Shown here piece by piece: positions 1 through 10,360 of a stretch of 64,000 nt of DNA. Every line of letters starts with the position of its first letter. The first letter of the stretch is position 1. Origin of the DNA: Sambucus nigra (taxonomy: Eukaryota > Streptophyta > Magnoliopsida > Dipsacales > Adoxaceae). The notes below the pieces were generated by a model. It saw only the letters and a list, made by a program, of their open reading frames with translations. It was not told the DNA's origin and did no database searches. The translations under genes and the position numbers were made by a program. The stretch covers positions 56,890,678-56,954,677 of the forward strand of contig OX422213.1 in the NCBI GenBank assembly GCA_949130495.1, written 5' to 3'.

Positions 1-835
1 AATTTTTTATAATATCAAAAACAGTTTTTAAAATATTACAAAACAAATTTTAAACATTCACAACAGTTTTTTTAAACTCTTTAAAACTGTTTTAAAAAAT
101 ATTTTTTAAAACTTTAAAAAAGTTTTTATAATATATCCAAAACAGTTTTTAAAAATGTTAAAAACTATTTTACAATATTTTTATATTACGATTTTTCAAA
201 AAATTTGTAAAATATTCTCTTAACAATTTTTTATAATATTAAAAGCAGTTTTCAAAACATTACAAAACAGTTTTTAAACATTCACAACAGTTTTTTTAAA
301 CTCTTTAAAACAGTTTTAAAAAATATTTTTTAAAACTTTAAAACAGTTTTTATAATATATCCGAAACAGTTTTTAAAAATGTTAAAAACGGTTTTACAAT
401 ATTTTTATATTACAGTTTTTCAAAACATTTGTAAAACATTCTCTTAACAATTTTTTATAATATTAAAAGCAGTTTTCAAAACATTACAAAACAGTTTTTA
501 AATATTTATAACAGTTTTTTTAAATATTTAAAACAGTCTTTAAAATTATTTTTTAAAACTTTAAAACTGTTTTTATAACATATTCACAACAGTTTTTAAA
601 AATGTGAAAAACAGTTTTTACAATATTTTGTTAATACAGTTTTTTAAAAACAGTTTTTTTTACAATATTTTGTTAATACGATTTTTTAAAAAAATTGTAA
701 ACATTTTCTTAACATTTTTTTATAATATTAAAAAAAGTTTTAGAAACATTACAAAACAATTTTTAAATATTCATAACAGTTTTTTAATTATTTAAAACAG
801 TTTTTAAATTATTTTTTAAAACATTAAAAATTGTT
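1..835. repeat. AT-rich tandem array, 224-bp period
   Basis: A long unit recurs with its starts at about 1, 225 and 449, and in diverged form at about 713, giving a 224-bp period and nearly four copies. The unit is built from shorter related blocks of the type ACAGTTTTTAAAA, so it is itself a degenerate short repeat. The last full unit is about 40 bp longer because a block ending in ATATTTTGTTAATAC is duplicated near 618-680. The array runs off the left edge of the window and is immediately followed by a Tourist-like terminus. The 63-codon open frame inside it is a by-product of base composition. Confidence 0.85.
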
Positions 836-1041
836 TAAGAAGTTGGCAAATTTGTGGGCAAATATTTTCCACTCAAATAGGTAAGCAAAATTTGCCCACA
901 GATTGTGCATAGGAGGTGTTGTACATTGGCAAATAATGCCTAGGCAAATTATGCAACCAAACAGTCAAAATGTGGGCAACTTTTCATATTTGCCAACTTT
1001 TTGACATTTGTCTAGGCAAATTATGCCAACCAAACGGACCC
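836..1041. mobile_element. Right terminus of a Tourist-like (PIF/Harbinger) element
   Basis: The segment contains repeated GGCAAATTATGC-type blocks in both orientations and ends in CCAACCAAACGGACCC followed by TTA at 1042-1044. Read from outside, this is GGGTCCGTTTGGTTGG, the kind of terminus found on Tourist MITEs, which have TTA/TAA target sites. No matching left terminus lies in the window. Either it lies left of position 1, which would put the 224-bp array inside the element, or it has been lost. The family call rests on the terminus only. Confidence 0.5.
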
Positions 1042-1051
1042 TTAAACTTTA

Positions 1052-1601
1052 GCTCTGATACCACATATAAAATTATTCTTAAGAACACCCTAATATTAAT
1101 CACAAACACATTAATATGATTAAACTTTAACATACAATTGTTCTTAATAAAAGGATCTTGGATCTTCATGTTTTCACAAAATACGTCTAAAAGATAAAAA
1201 ATAAGACTTACCTTGGTCCAATGCATTGATCAATCTTGATTAATTGGTCCATCAATCTCCCTTCTTGGAAAAATTACACTCAAAATAGAATCTCGGAATT
1301 TCTCTCCCATCTCAGAAATAGTGTGTTATGAGATAACCCCAGATGGTGTACCGCTCCTCTATTTATAAGGGGAAGATGACCGGAATCCTAGTCAAGGTGA
1401 GACTCTTTCAAGTCTCCTACTAATGCCACTAACCATCATGTGACTAACGGATAAGATTTATCCAAATTTTTTAATATCTTTATTTATTACATTCCTAATT
1501 AATTATCTGATATTTATCAAGACCACAATTATAAAAAAATCAAAATTTAATAAAATTAAAATTAAATAATTAATTTCATTCCTTGACATGAATTTCCAAC
1601 A
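1052..1601 (-). mobile_element. Copia-type LTR with PBS, minus strand
   Basis: On the minus strand the block starts TGTTGGAAATTCATG at 1601 and carries a TATA box (reverse complement of CTATTTATAAG, 1359-1369). It ends next to TGGTATCAGAGC at 1063-1052, the primer binding site complementary to initiator methionine tRNA that is usual for plant Ty1/copia elements. A good splice-donor-like site (AG/GTAAGT) lies near 1213. The LTR is about 540 bp. The terminal CA expected next to the PBS is not clear, so that end has mutated. Only the LTR and PBS remain: the internal region would extend toward lower coordinates, but a Tourist-like terminus begins within ten bases. Confidence 0.7.
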
Positions 1602-2120
1602 TGTTTCAGTCGGCATTGTGTTCCCCTTGGTTTGACCTTTCTACCCGTGATGCTCTTGTTGCTTTTATGCTTGTACCCTCCACTTTGCATTTACTTTGTT
1701 GTGTTGAGGCTCTATAAACGAGGTTTTGGGGATGTTTGTTTAGAGAGTTTTTTTTTTGCATCTCATTCTCTCTCTAAAATCAAGAATTGCCAAACATTTC
1801 ATTCTCTACTCTTGCAACATTGTTCTCTCATTTGTTTTCTCGATCTTATACGTGATACCCACTACAAGGGTTTCTCAAACTCGGGGACTGTTTGGAGTTA
1901 TTTGTTGTGTGCTCTTGAAATCATAAGAGTTTGGGGTTTGGGGAAGCCTTGCTGGAGCTCGGATATTATCTATATTCACAAGTCAATTTTTTTAGATCTC
2001 CAATGTTAGCTGCGTATTCCGGATCTGAGTACGTATGCATTTTTTCTGTTTTGAACACGGCTCTTTCGAGGGGTAATCGTCTTTGAACTTTATTTTCATT
2101 TATATGATTATATATATATA
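1602..2120. other. Unassigned intergenic segment
   Basis: A 125-codon open frame (1632-2009, plus) is present, but its translation is hydrophobic, low in complexity and matches no domain I recognise. I see no terminal repeats or target duplications that delimit an element. Confidence 0.4.
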
Positions 2121-2519
2121 GAGAGGCAGGCTTCTGTGCACACTAAGTTTGCACACTAACTTTGCCCATTACCTTTTAAAAGTGTGCAAACTTAGTGCTG
2201 GCGCACACCAATTTTTTTATGTGATATTTTAACATTTCAACGGACTCACATAAAAAAAATTAGCTCAAAAAACTTTTTTTGCTATTTTTAAAAAATCGGT
2301 CAAACTTTCGCAGTTTTTAAAGCGCTTAAAAACTGCGAAAGTTTGACCGATTTTTTAAAAATAGCAAAAAAAGTTTGTTTGAGCTGATTTTTTTTATATG
2401 GGTTCCTTGAAATGTTTAAATATCACACAAAAAAAATCAACTCAAAAATATTTTTTTTACCACTTTTAAAAGGTAATGTGCAAAGTTAGTGTGCAAACTT
2501 AGTGTGCACAGGAGCCTGC

Positions 2520-2524
<5 letters not shown>
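2121..2524. mobile_element. Foldback MITE (near-complete inverted repeat)
   Basis: The entire ~404-bp segment folds on itself around the palindrome AGCGCT at 2321-2326. The outer arm GAGAGGCAGGCTTCTGTGCA at 2121 is mirrored by an arm ending CCTGCCTCTC at 2524. The inner arm around AAATCGGTCAAACTTTCGCA pairs perfectly with its complement 3' of the centre. The element is flanked by TA/TC microsatellite DNA, so an exact target duplication cannot be read, though TA is likely. There is no coding capacity. The superfamily is uncertain: the termini do not match Stowaway (CTCCCTCC) or Tourist. Confidence 0.85.
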
Positions 2525-2556
<32 letters not shown>

Positions 2557-2640
2557 CATATTTATATATAATATTTATTATTATATATCTATAGCTATAC
2601 ATATTAGATCTTCTATATATATACTTATATATATATAATT
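2521..2640. repeat. TC/TA microsatellite
   Basis: A (TC)n run passes into (TA)n and then into interrupted TA-rich DNA. It abuts the right arm of the foldback element and may mark its insertion site. Confidence 0.8.
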
Positions 2641-2909
2641 TTCTTTGTTGGTTCGGTTTGTTCTTTGATTTGGTAGTGTTTTATATGGTTATATAAATGT
2701 TTGGGACTGAGTTTGGGAATAGCAAATAGTTGGTCCGTTGCATGTTTAGAACCATCAAGACTATTTTACTTGCTTTGTTGAGGAAATTTGTTAAAGTTTT
2801 TTTTTTGTCGTTTGTCTCAGATCTGCAATATTTATACATATATTTGTTTTTTTTGGTAGAAGAATTTCTTTTAACTCGTAAAATGTTTATGTGTACTAAT
2901 ATCTCCTTA

Positions 2910-3343
2910 GGCCCAGTTTGGTTGCGCAAATTGTTTGATTATGTAAATTGTTTCATTGTGAATTAGTGAATTATAAATGAGTGAATTTGAAATGAGTTAA
3001 ATCCAATTTTACACGATGTTTGGTAATTTGAAATTGATGTTAAGGTTCTATGAAAAAAATATAAAAACAAATCAAGAGAGAGGGGGAGGGAATGAGAGAG
3101 GGAGAGGGGGAGGGGAAGAGGAAGGGGGAGAGGGGACATGCACTTAATGTGACTTCTATTTCAAATGGATTCATTTCACATTTTTTGTGAAATGATCCAA
3201 TTTCAGATTTTGCACATGAGCTAAAATGGGACAATTAATGAATCATTTCATTAATGAAACCAAACACAATTAATGAGTCAATTTGTAAATGGGGCAATTT
3301 ATTAATGATACAATTTACAATTTTGGGACAACCAAACAGGGCC
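2910..3343. mobile_element. Complete Tourist-like MITE with TTA target duplication
   Basis: The left end is TTA + GGCCCAGTTTGGTTG (TTA at 2907-2909). The right end is CAACCAAACAGGGCC + TTA (TTA at 3344-3346). The termini are inverted repeats with one mismatch in the first 15 bases, and the 3-bp TTA duplication is diagnostic of PIF/Harbinger-type insertion. The ~434-bp interior has further inverted AT-rich segments (CAAATTG/CAATTTA) and a GA-rich stretch at 3075-3135. It has no plausible transposase frame, so the element is non-autonomous. Confidence 0.85.
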
Positions 3344-3346
3344 TTA

Positions 3347-4947
3347 CTGTTTTGACACTGACTTGGACCAAACTACATTTTCCTATACTAAAAGTTCATT
3401 TGTTTTTTAGGTCTGTTTATTTAAAAGCTGAGTTTGTTTTTAACAAGGAAAACGTTTTTACCAATTTTTATAAAAAATTCAGATCTTGTTTTTGTTTGAG
3501 GTTATCAACTGTGTTGAGTCTCTGGTTGTTTGGTTTTGGGCTTTTAGTCAGGTTTAGGTGTTTGTTGTTGAGATTACATTTACACCTGATTTTGTGTCTT
3601 CACTTGTCAAACTGGACTTAACAAAGTATAAAACTTCACTTGACGTAAGTTTTTTTGTGTCACACATTTCTTTATTAAAATATCATTTATTATAAATTCA
3701 ATTTAAATTAATTAAGTTGGGATTAAAGATAATCTGATTTTTACTCAACTTGTTTACATCCTCTAAGTTGAATACTTTTGGTGTGTTCATTTTATTTAGT
3801 TGGATTCAATTAGTGTGTGAACTTTTAGATCACATCTTTATTTATTTAATTGTATTTTAGTTTAACCCGTCATAATTTCTTGAGTCGAGTGCTACACTTT
3901 TTATCTCGCACTCATTTGACTTGGACTGGATCATTTAATTCGTACCCATTGTCATTATCTAAGTTGAATACTTTTTGTTGTATGCATTTGTATTTTGGTG
4001 GATTTTATGTGTGTATGAGTTTTTAATTCAAACCTCGTTACTTTATTGTTTTGAACTAAAATTTGTCTTTAATCTTTGTGATTAATCTTTGGGATACTAA
4101 AACCTGCTTCTGGACTTATCTCATTTTTAGTAAATGTTTGTTAATTTTAAATCGGTCATAACTTATATGAGCTAAGTACTATACATTTTATCTTTTGCTC
4201 ATTTTCACTTGGACTTGTTAATTGTGTCATAACACCTATTTCTTTATTCATCTCCTATTTGGTGTTACGTTACTTTTTATTTTAGTGTGACACAAATCTG
4301 TAGAATTTTATTTCCTATTTTATTTGTGGGCATTTGCACCAACTGATTTGGTTTGGGATTAATCTTTACCTGAAAATTAATTATTAAGGAAAACTTTGAT
4401 TGTGCGTTGTGACTTAATAGTTAATCATTCGTTTAGTACCGATTAATTCAATCTCATATTATTACTATTTATTTGTGTTATACATCTACACAGATTCTCG
4501 AGGGTTGAGTGTGTAGTGTGCGTGTGTTGCAGTCACTATTACCTGGGTGTTATTGGGTTGAGTGATTGTCAGTCAAGTTGGGTTGTAGTTAGACTAGGAT
4601 GGGTGAACGGCTTGTATCTACTGAGTTTAAATCATTGTAAACTGGTGGACTGTAATCTATAACTAGTAATTGGTAATAGTGGACTTGGGTGTGTGAGTTG
4701 TCCTGGGACTAGGGATAGGGGGTTTTCACCACACTGGTTTCCTCGAGAACAAATATTGTGCTCATTCCACTTTTTTCTCATCTCATTCTTAATGGGTAAT
4801 TTTTTATTTCTAGCATCGCCATTTTTGCTTACTAGTGTGCGTGGGTGTATTTTAATTTATAATTTATAATAGATTTTATATTAAAGAGTTAAAAGAGTTT
4901 TTTAAATAACCTATTTCACGTTAGCGTGTACCCTTTAGGTTGTTTCA
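3347..4947. other. Non-coding, LTR-like segment of uncertain origin
   Basis: There is no credible coding frame. The part at about 4,490-4,760 (GT-rich, with a stretch GATAGGGGGTTTTCACCACA) has the look of the R/U5 part of a plant LTR, but I find neither a TG...CA boundary nor a PBS beside it. It ends where recognisable Athila pol homology begins at about 4,948. Confidence 0.3.
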
Positions 4948-7672
4948 GGAAATATCGATGGGGATGCCTTAGGAGCATGTCTTGTAACGAGTGCCAAGAG
5001 TTATGGGACGTACACCGACTTTGAAAGGGAGGTGGAGGAGTTAAGAGCACTATTAAATAAAAGAGCGTCAGATGGGGATTTAAGAGATGTAAATTCGGTT
5101 TCTAGATTCGAGGAGTTACCACTGAGGGATTCGTGCATATCTCCTTCTGATGAAAAATATCTCACACTCGAATTAAAGAAATTAGCCTCCAATGTGTAAT
5201 ATGCTTATTTGGAAGAGCAAGAGACATTTCCCATCGTTGTCTCCTTGAGTCTAGATAGAGAGAAATAGGATAAATTCTTAGAAATTTTGAGTAAGCATCG
5301 AAGTACTTTTGGTTAGAGCATAGCGGATTTGAAAGGTGTAACTCCCTTGATTTATACCCATAAAATCCACCTCGAGGAGGTTGTGAAGCCCTCGGGAGAA
5401 ATGCAAAGGCTGTTGAACCCAACTATGAAAGATGTAGTGAGAGCGGAGACCATTAAGCTATTGGACGCATGGATCATTTATCCAATCTTGGATAGAAAAT
5501 GGGTGAGTCCTATCCAAGTCATCCCGAAGAAGTCGGTCATGACTGTGGTCGAGAATGCCAGGGTGAGTTAATTCCCCAATATACCACCATCGGGTGGCGC
5601 ATTTGTATCGATTACTGTAAACTCAATGCGGGCACTAGGAAATATCATTTTCCCTTACCATTCATCGACCAAATGTTAGAGACAGTAGCGGGACACCCAT
5701 ACTATTGCATCCTTTACGATTATTTCGGATATAACCAAATTGAGGTGGATGTTCCTGATCAAGAAAAGACGACTTCCACATGTCCCTTTGGCATGTTTGC
5801 GTATAAATGTATTCCATTTGGAATGTGTAATGCGCTCGCGGACTTTCAAAGGTGCATACTTAGTCTCTTTAGTGATATAGTTAAAAGAGGTCTTGAAGTC
5901 TTTATGGATGACTTTAGCGTTTTCGGCTCCTCTTTTGATCTTTGTCTAACGAATCTTGGAAAGGTGGTACCCCGGTGTGTGGAAAAGAACTTGGTATCAA
6001 ATTGGGAAAAGTGTCACTTTTTGGTCACTGAATAATAGTTCTTGGCCACATAGAGTCGTCCAAAGGAATTTAGGTTGATAGGCCAAAAATAGATGTCATA
6101 GTCGAGCTTCCCCCACTTAAATCACTGAAGGATGTGCGCTCTTTCATGGGCCACGCGGGTTTTTATAAAGTTTTACCAAGGATTTTAGTGCCATTGCTAC
6201 CTTTGAGTAACCTTCTTACGAAGGATTCCCCCTTTGAGTGGAATGAAGCATGCCAAAGTGCTACTGATAAATTGAAAAGCATGCTTGTTTTCGCCCCCAT
6301 TATGCAAGCTCCGGATAGGTCCCTTCCATTCGAGATTTTGTGTGATGCGAGTGATTATGCTATAGGGGTTGTTTTGGGCCAAAGAAAAGATAAGAAAGCT
6401 CATGTCATCTACTACACTAGTCGGACGTTAATTAGACCGCAACTCAATTACTCCACCACGGAGAAAGAATAGCCAGCGGTAGTTTTTGCGCTAGATAAAT
6501 TTTGCTCTTACGTCATCAGTTCACCTATCACTTGTTTTACTGACCACGTGGCACTTAAATATATCCTTTCCAAAAAAGATACTAACCTCCACTTCGTAAG
6601 GTGGATTCTACTTCTACAAGAGTTTAACCTCTCCATAAAAGATAAGAAATTAGTAGAAAACGTCGTCGCCAACCACTTGTCCCGGATTTTGTCCGACAAA
6701 CCTAGTGATCCCCTACCCATAGATAAATATTTTCTCGATGAGCAGTTATTTTCCACTTCTTACTCCTAGTTTGCAGACAAAGTTAATTATCTTGTCACGT
6801 GAGCCATTCCTCACGATTGGACATCGTAAGATAAGAAGTTCATTACTTGGCCACGCATGTTTTTCTACGACGATCCATTTCTATTCAAATATCGTGTGGA
6901 CCAAATCATCCGACGTTGTGTACCGGATGACGATACACATAGCGTCATCCAATTTTGTTATACGGAAGCATGTGGAGGCCATTTTTTAACAAATAAGATG
7001 GCCACTAAGATTCTTCAAAGCGGTCTCTATTGGCCCATGATCTTTCGGGATGTTAACCCTTATTGCAAATCACGCGACGGATGGCAAAGGATGGGATCCA
7101 TTACCCAAAGAGACATGATGCCATTGCCCCCCATACTCATCATTTAGATATTTTATTGTTGCGGTATTGACTTCATGGGCCCTTTCCCTCCCTCCTTTGG
7201 TTTCTTATACATCCTCATTGCGGTAGATTATGTGTCGAAATGGGAAGAGGCCATAGGTACAAAGACTAATGACAATAAGGTCGTGATTAAGTTCTTGCAA
7301 GAACACATACTTTCTCACTTCGTTGATCCGATGACATTTATTTGTGATAACAACAAGTACTTTTTCAATTGTCCATTTCAAAAGTTTATGAGAAAGTGTG
7401 GTGTCGTTCACAAGGTTGGGATGACTTATCACCCCGAAACGAGTGGGCAAGCCGAGCTAGAATACCATGAAATCAAGAGCATTCTCGAAAATACCATCGA
7501 TCCAAATTGGAAAGATTGGTCCCTCCGATTGAACGATGTGCTATGGACTTATAGAACTGCATATAATAACCCCCTCGAGATGTCCCCATTTTTCTCTTTG
7601 TATATGGCAAGCCTTGCCATCTCCCCGTAGAGCTCGAACACAAACCATTTTGTTGTCGAACCCCGTTTACGG
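4948..7672 (+). pseudogene. Athila pol remnant (RT-RNase H-integrase)
   Basis: In order, I can read the linker upstream of RT (to about 5,330) and RT with the catalytic F-M-D-D at 5,907-5,912. RNase H follows, with a conserved C-D-A-S-D-Y-A segment near 6,340. The integrase has a core beginning at D (7,169-7,171), a second D in C-D-N-N near 7,346 and [16 protein letters not shown] near 7,405-7,460. The zinc-binding region keeps H-x-H-like residues, but the cysteine pair C-K-S-C-N-R-C of element Y has become C-K-S-R-D-G-W. There are at least eight in-frame stops and a frameshift near 5,560. The end of integrase is deleted: the sequence jumps from the segment before L-P-V-E-L to the post-pol 3' region. 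It cannot encode a working polymerase. Confidence 0.85.
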
Positions 7673-8205
7673 GGCTAATTGAGAATGAATTGAGAGGCCG
7701 TCGCACCCTCGACGCATACGGGGTGAATCTTGTGTGCTTTATTCAGTTTTAGGTTAGGTTCGTTAGAGGTCGTTAGAGTCATTTTTGGAAGTGTCCAAGA
7801 AATCGAGAAAAGAAGAAGCCCGCACTTAGTTGTTAAGGAAAAGAGAGGAGGAGGGAGTAACAGAACGCCGGACCGATTCGAATCAATGGCCATCGATTCG
7901 GTTCGCTGCAGGGATTGAATAAAAGAAAAAATGCACCAGACCGGTTTGCCCCAGAACCCAAACCAGTTAGGCAGTCTGCAGATGTCGCCCCTTCCCAATG
8001 TTTATCCCCCTTTTCCCCTCGAACTCTTACCCTCCACATTCTTCCCTCCTAATCTATTTTTCCTCCATCTCCCAATCCTTTCTCTCTCCATTATTCATCC
8101 CGTTTTCCCTCCAAATCCTACACCCCCACCTCCCCCACTCCATTTCACACCTCCATACTCTTCTTCCAATCTTAAATTCTTCCCAGAAATTGAAATCTTT
8201 TTCCC
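7673..8205 (+). other. Athila 3' untranslated region with dyad motif
   Basis: This region aligns in character with the stretch downstream of pol in element Y: a short GC-rich segment, then a cluster of dyad motifs (7,867-7,911, CCGATTCGAATCA and GATTCGGTTCG), then a pyrimidine-rich stretch. The small open frames here (e.g. 7,931-8,287) are pyrimidine-rich composition effects. Confidence 0.6.
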
Positions 8206-8999
8206 ATGGCAAATTGAGCGCGCCCCATCAAATACGACTCCACTAACATTCTTCCCGATGGAGACATGGATTTTTTTCTCGCGTTAGGAGCGAATATCGT
8301 GCGAACGATTTTTCAACTCAGTCTACAAATTGCATATCAAGAGACATGTTAAGTGGGATTAACTCCGTTCTTCAATCACCAATAATTTTTTGCCACGGGG
8401 GCGGTGTGTCTACTTCAAGGAGCCACATCCTGTTGTTTTGGGAGGATGAAGTGTAGTTCTTCTATGGCACCCTCATCCGCACGGGCGAGTTTGAGGTAGA
8501 AGCATATGTTGATGAGACACGAATCCCCTTTTCGCAGGAAATTCTCACCCCAAAGTTGTGAACTATGGGGGCGTCGAACCCAAACCGGTATGGTTACCCC
8601 ACTAGTGTCATTCTGATTTCGAAATTTGGGTGCATCCTCGTCACTGCTCCTGAAAATGAGTGGGAATAAGAGACCTTTCCCTTGGGGGATCTTAATGAGA
8701 AATCCCGCATCGCCTTCCATATCGTTTGCACCAATATCCTCCAAATAGTGAATGACTCGGCGATGTGCCCTCGCCAAGCCAATCTGGCGTTCCACCTCTT
8801 TGATCCTTGTGACTCTATCCATTTTACACGTCTTTTCTACGTCGACATAATGCACGTGTTATGGATCATAAAGGAAAATCCCCTTCCAATATCCCCGACT
8901 CATTACTTCCATCCTCACTGTGCTTTAAAATTTCACGAAGTTCAAAATGCCCAAACTTTCAAAATATTTTTCTTCAAAATAAATAAAAATGGAATTTAA
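8206..8999 (+). pseudogene. Degenerate third ORF of Athila element A
   Basis: A plus-strand reading starts at ATG 8,206 (M-A-N, then a stop) and continues with frameshifts to an open stretch at 8,682-8,999. The translation has a coherent, non-repetitive protein character (for example F-H-L-F-D-P near 8,790 and P-L-P-I-S near 8,885) and sits where Athila elements carry an extra ORF after pol. That ORF is sometimes called env-like, but its function is not established and I see no clear membrane segment. The longer minus-strand frame at 8,415-8,855 overlaps it and is probably a shadow, because the element is plus-strand. The assignment rests mainly on position and orientation. Confidence 0.45.
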
Positions 9000-10360
9000 A
9001 TTATTCAAAAATATCACTAAAAATTTGTTTGAAGTTTCAAATTGTAAAAATTCAAATGAACTAAGCCGAAATTGATCAAAGATGGTAATTGAGTGAAAAT
9101 TAATGACTTAAAAAATAAGTGTGGAGATTAATTAATCCGGTGAGATTTCGAGTTTATCATCTTTATGTCCAATTCAACATTTAATATAAGTCGTTGAGGA
9201 TCTCAATTCCTTTGTTTTTATCAGTTACGGGAAACTAGTGAGATGTTGTCTTGAAAAAGGCGCTAAAATATCTCTAAACTAAATATATTCCCGATATGCA
9301 TATGGTAAAATAATTAGGAATTCGGATAATTGAAGTTAGACCATCGTTTGTTTACCCAAAAATATTATCTATAAAAAGTTGTGAAAATTTTCCCTTTGAA
9401 ACCCAATTTGAGTGTAATAAATTTTCCCTTTTGATTTGTAACCTGAATAACCAATTGGCTTGAATTGTGAAAATTGAACATTCATCAATTACGTTCGAAA
9501 AGTGAAAAAAAGGGGAAAGAAAAAAAAAAGAATAAGAGAAAAATAAATAAAAAATACAAAAAAATAGAAAGAAAAAGAAAGAGAAAAGTGAGCAAAACCC
9601 TGACTGATATCATAAGAACATTTTTTAATTTTGAAATTTCCAACCATTCCCATTTTACCCAATACACCTCAAACTTCGAGGAAGTCATAACCGAGTTCGA
9701 TTTGTGAAATTAATTATCGCGTGGAGAGCTAAGACACAAAAGGATAGTAAGAGAAATTAATTGGTGTGAATAAGAGATGATGTTTCCCGTTTTACCATAA
9801 TCGTGTTCCAATGATGAAATCTTTTCACCTTAAATAATTCCATCTTTCAAATTTGTGTGTGTGATCTTGTGTCTATTATATTTACTTTTAAAAATAATGT
9901 ATATGGAGAGAAACTTGCCACATTTTGAGAGTTTCATTTGTGAGAGTATACTAAGAGCATTTGAATCAAAACGAATTTTGGGAAAGTAATGTAATGATCA
10001 ATCGGTGGAAGTTAGCGATTTAATTTTTGGCTTCGCACACACACTACAAGTTGAGACTATTGAATATAAATTTATGGTGATTATTTTTAGAAAAGTGTAA
10101 ATTTTAAAATTTTTAAGTACTTTGATTTTTATTTGAGTCATAAACGAATTTTGTGGGTATATTCACTGCCAATTCTCACAAGACACTACTCGTCCTACTA
10201 GAGTAACCCAGGGGTCTAAAGTTTTGTTGCATATGCTAAATGCAATCGCTTGACCACGAAACATGTATTCTACCCTAATAACATGTTTACGAAGTGTTGG
10301 ACCCTACTTTGATATTTTTTACATTGCTCGCGACGATCAAAGTTCTAAGATAGAGAGGTT
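9000..10360 (+). other. Non-coding 3' internal region of element A, with purine tract
   Basis: There are no credible genes. A purine tract (about 9,497-9,594, almost only A and G) lies ~0.8 kb before the 3' LTR, and a comparable tract lies at the same relative position in element N. A stretch near 10,210-10,240 (GGGGTCTAAAG... ATGCTAAATGCAATC) also resembles N at 38,583-38,620. The PPT position just before the LTR reads AAGATAGAGAGG. Confidence 0.6.

Noticed and set aside
1632..2009. A 125-codon plus-strand frame
   Set aside because: Hydrophobic, T-rich composition, no recognisable domain, no promoter or splice context.
8415..8855. A 146-codon minus-strand frame in element A
   Set aside because: It overlaps the plus-strand third ORF remnant, lies opposite to the element's orientation and shows no domain; most likely a shadow.
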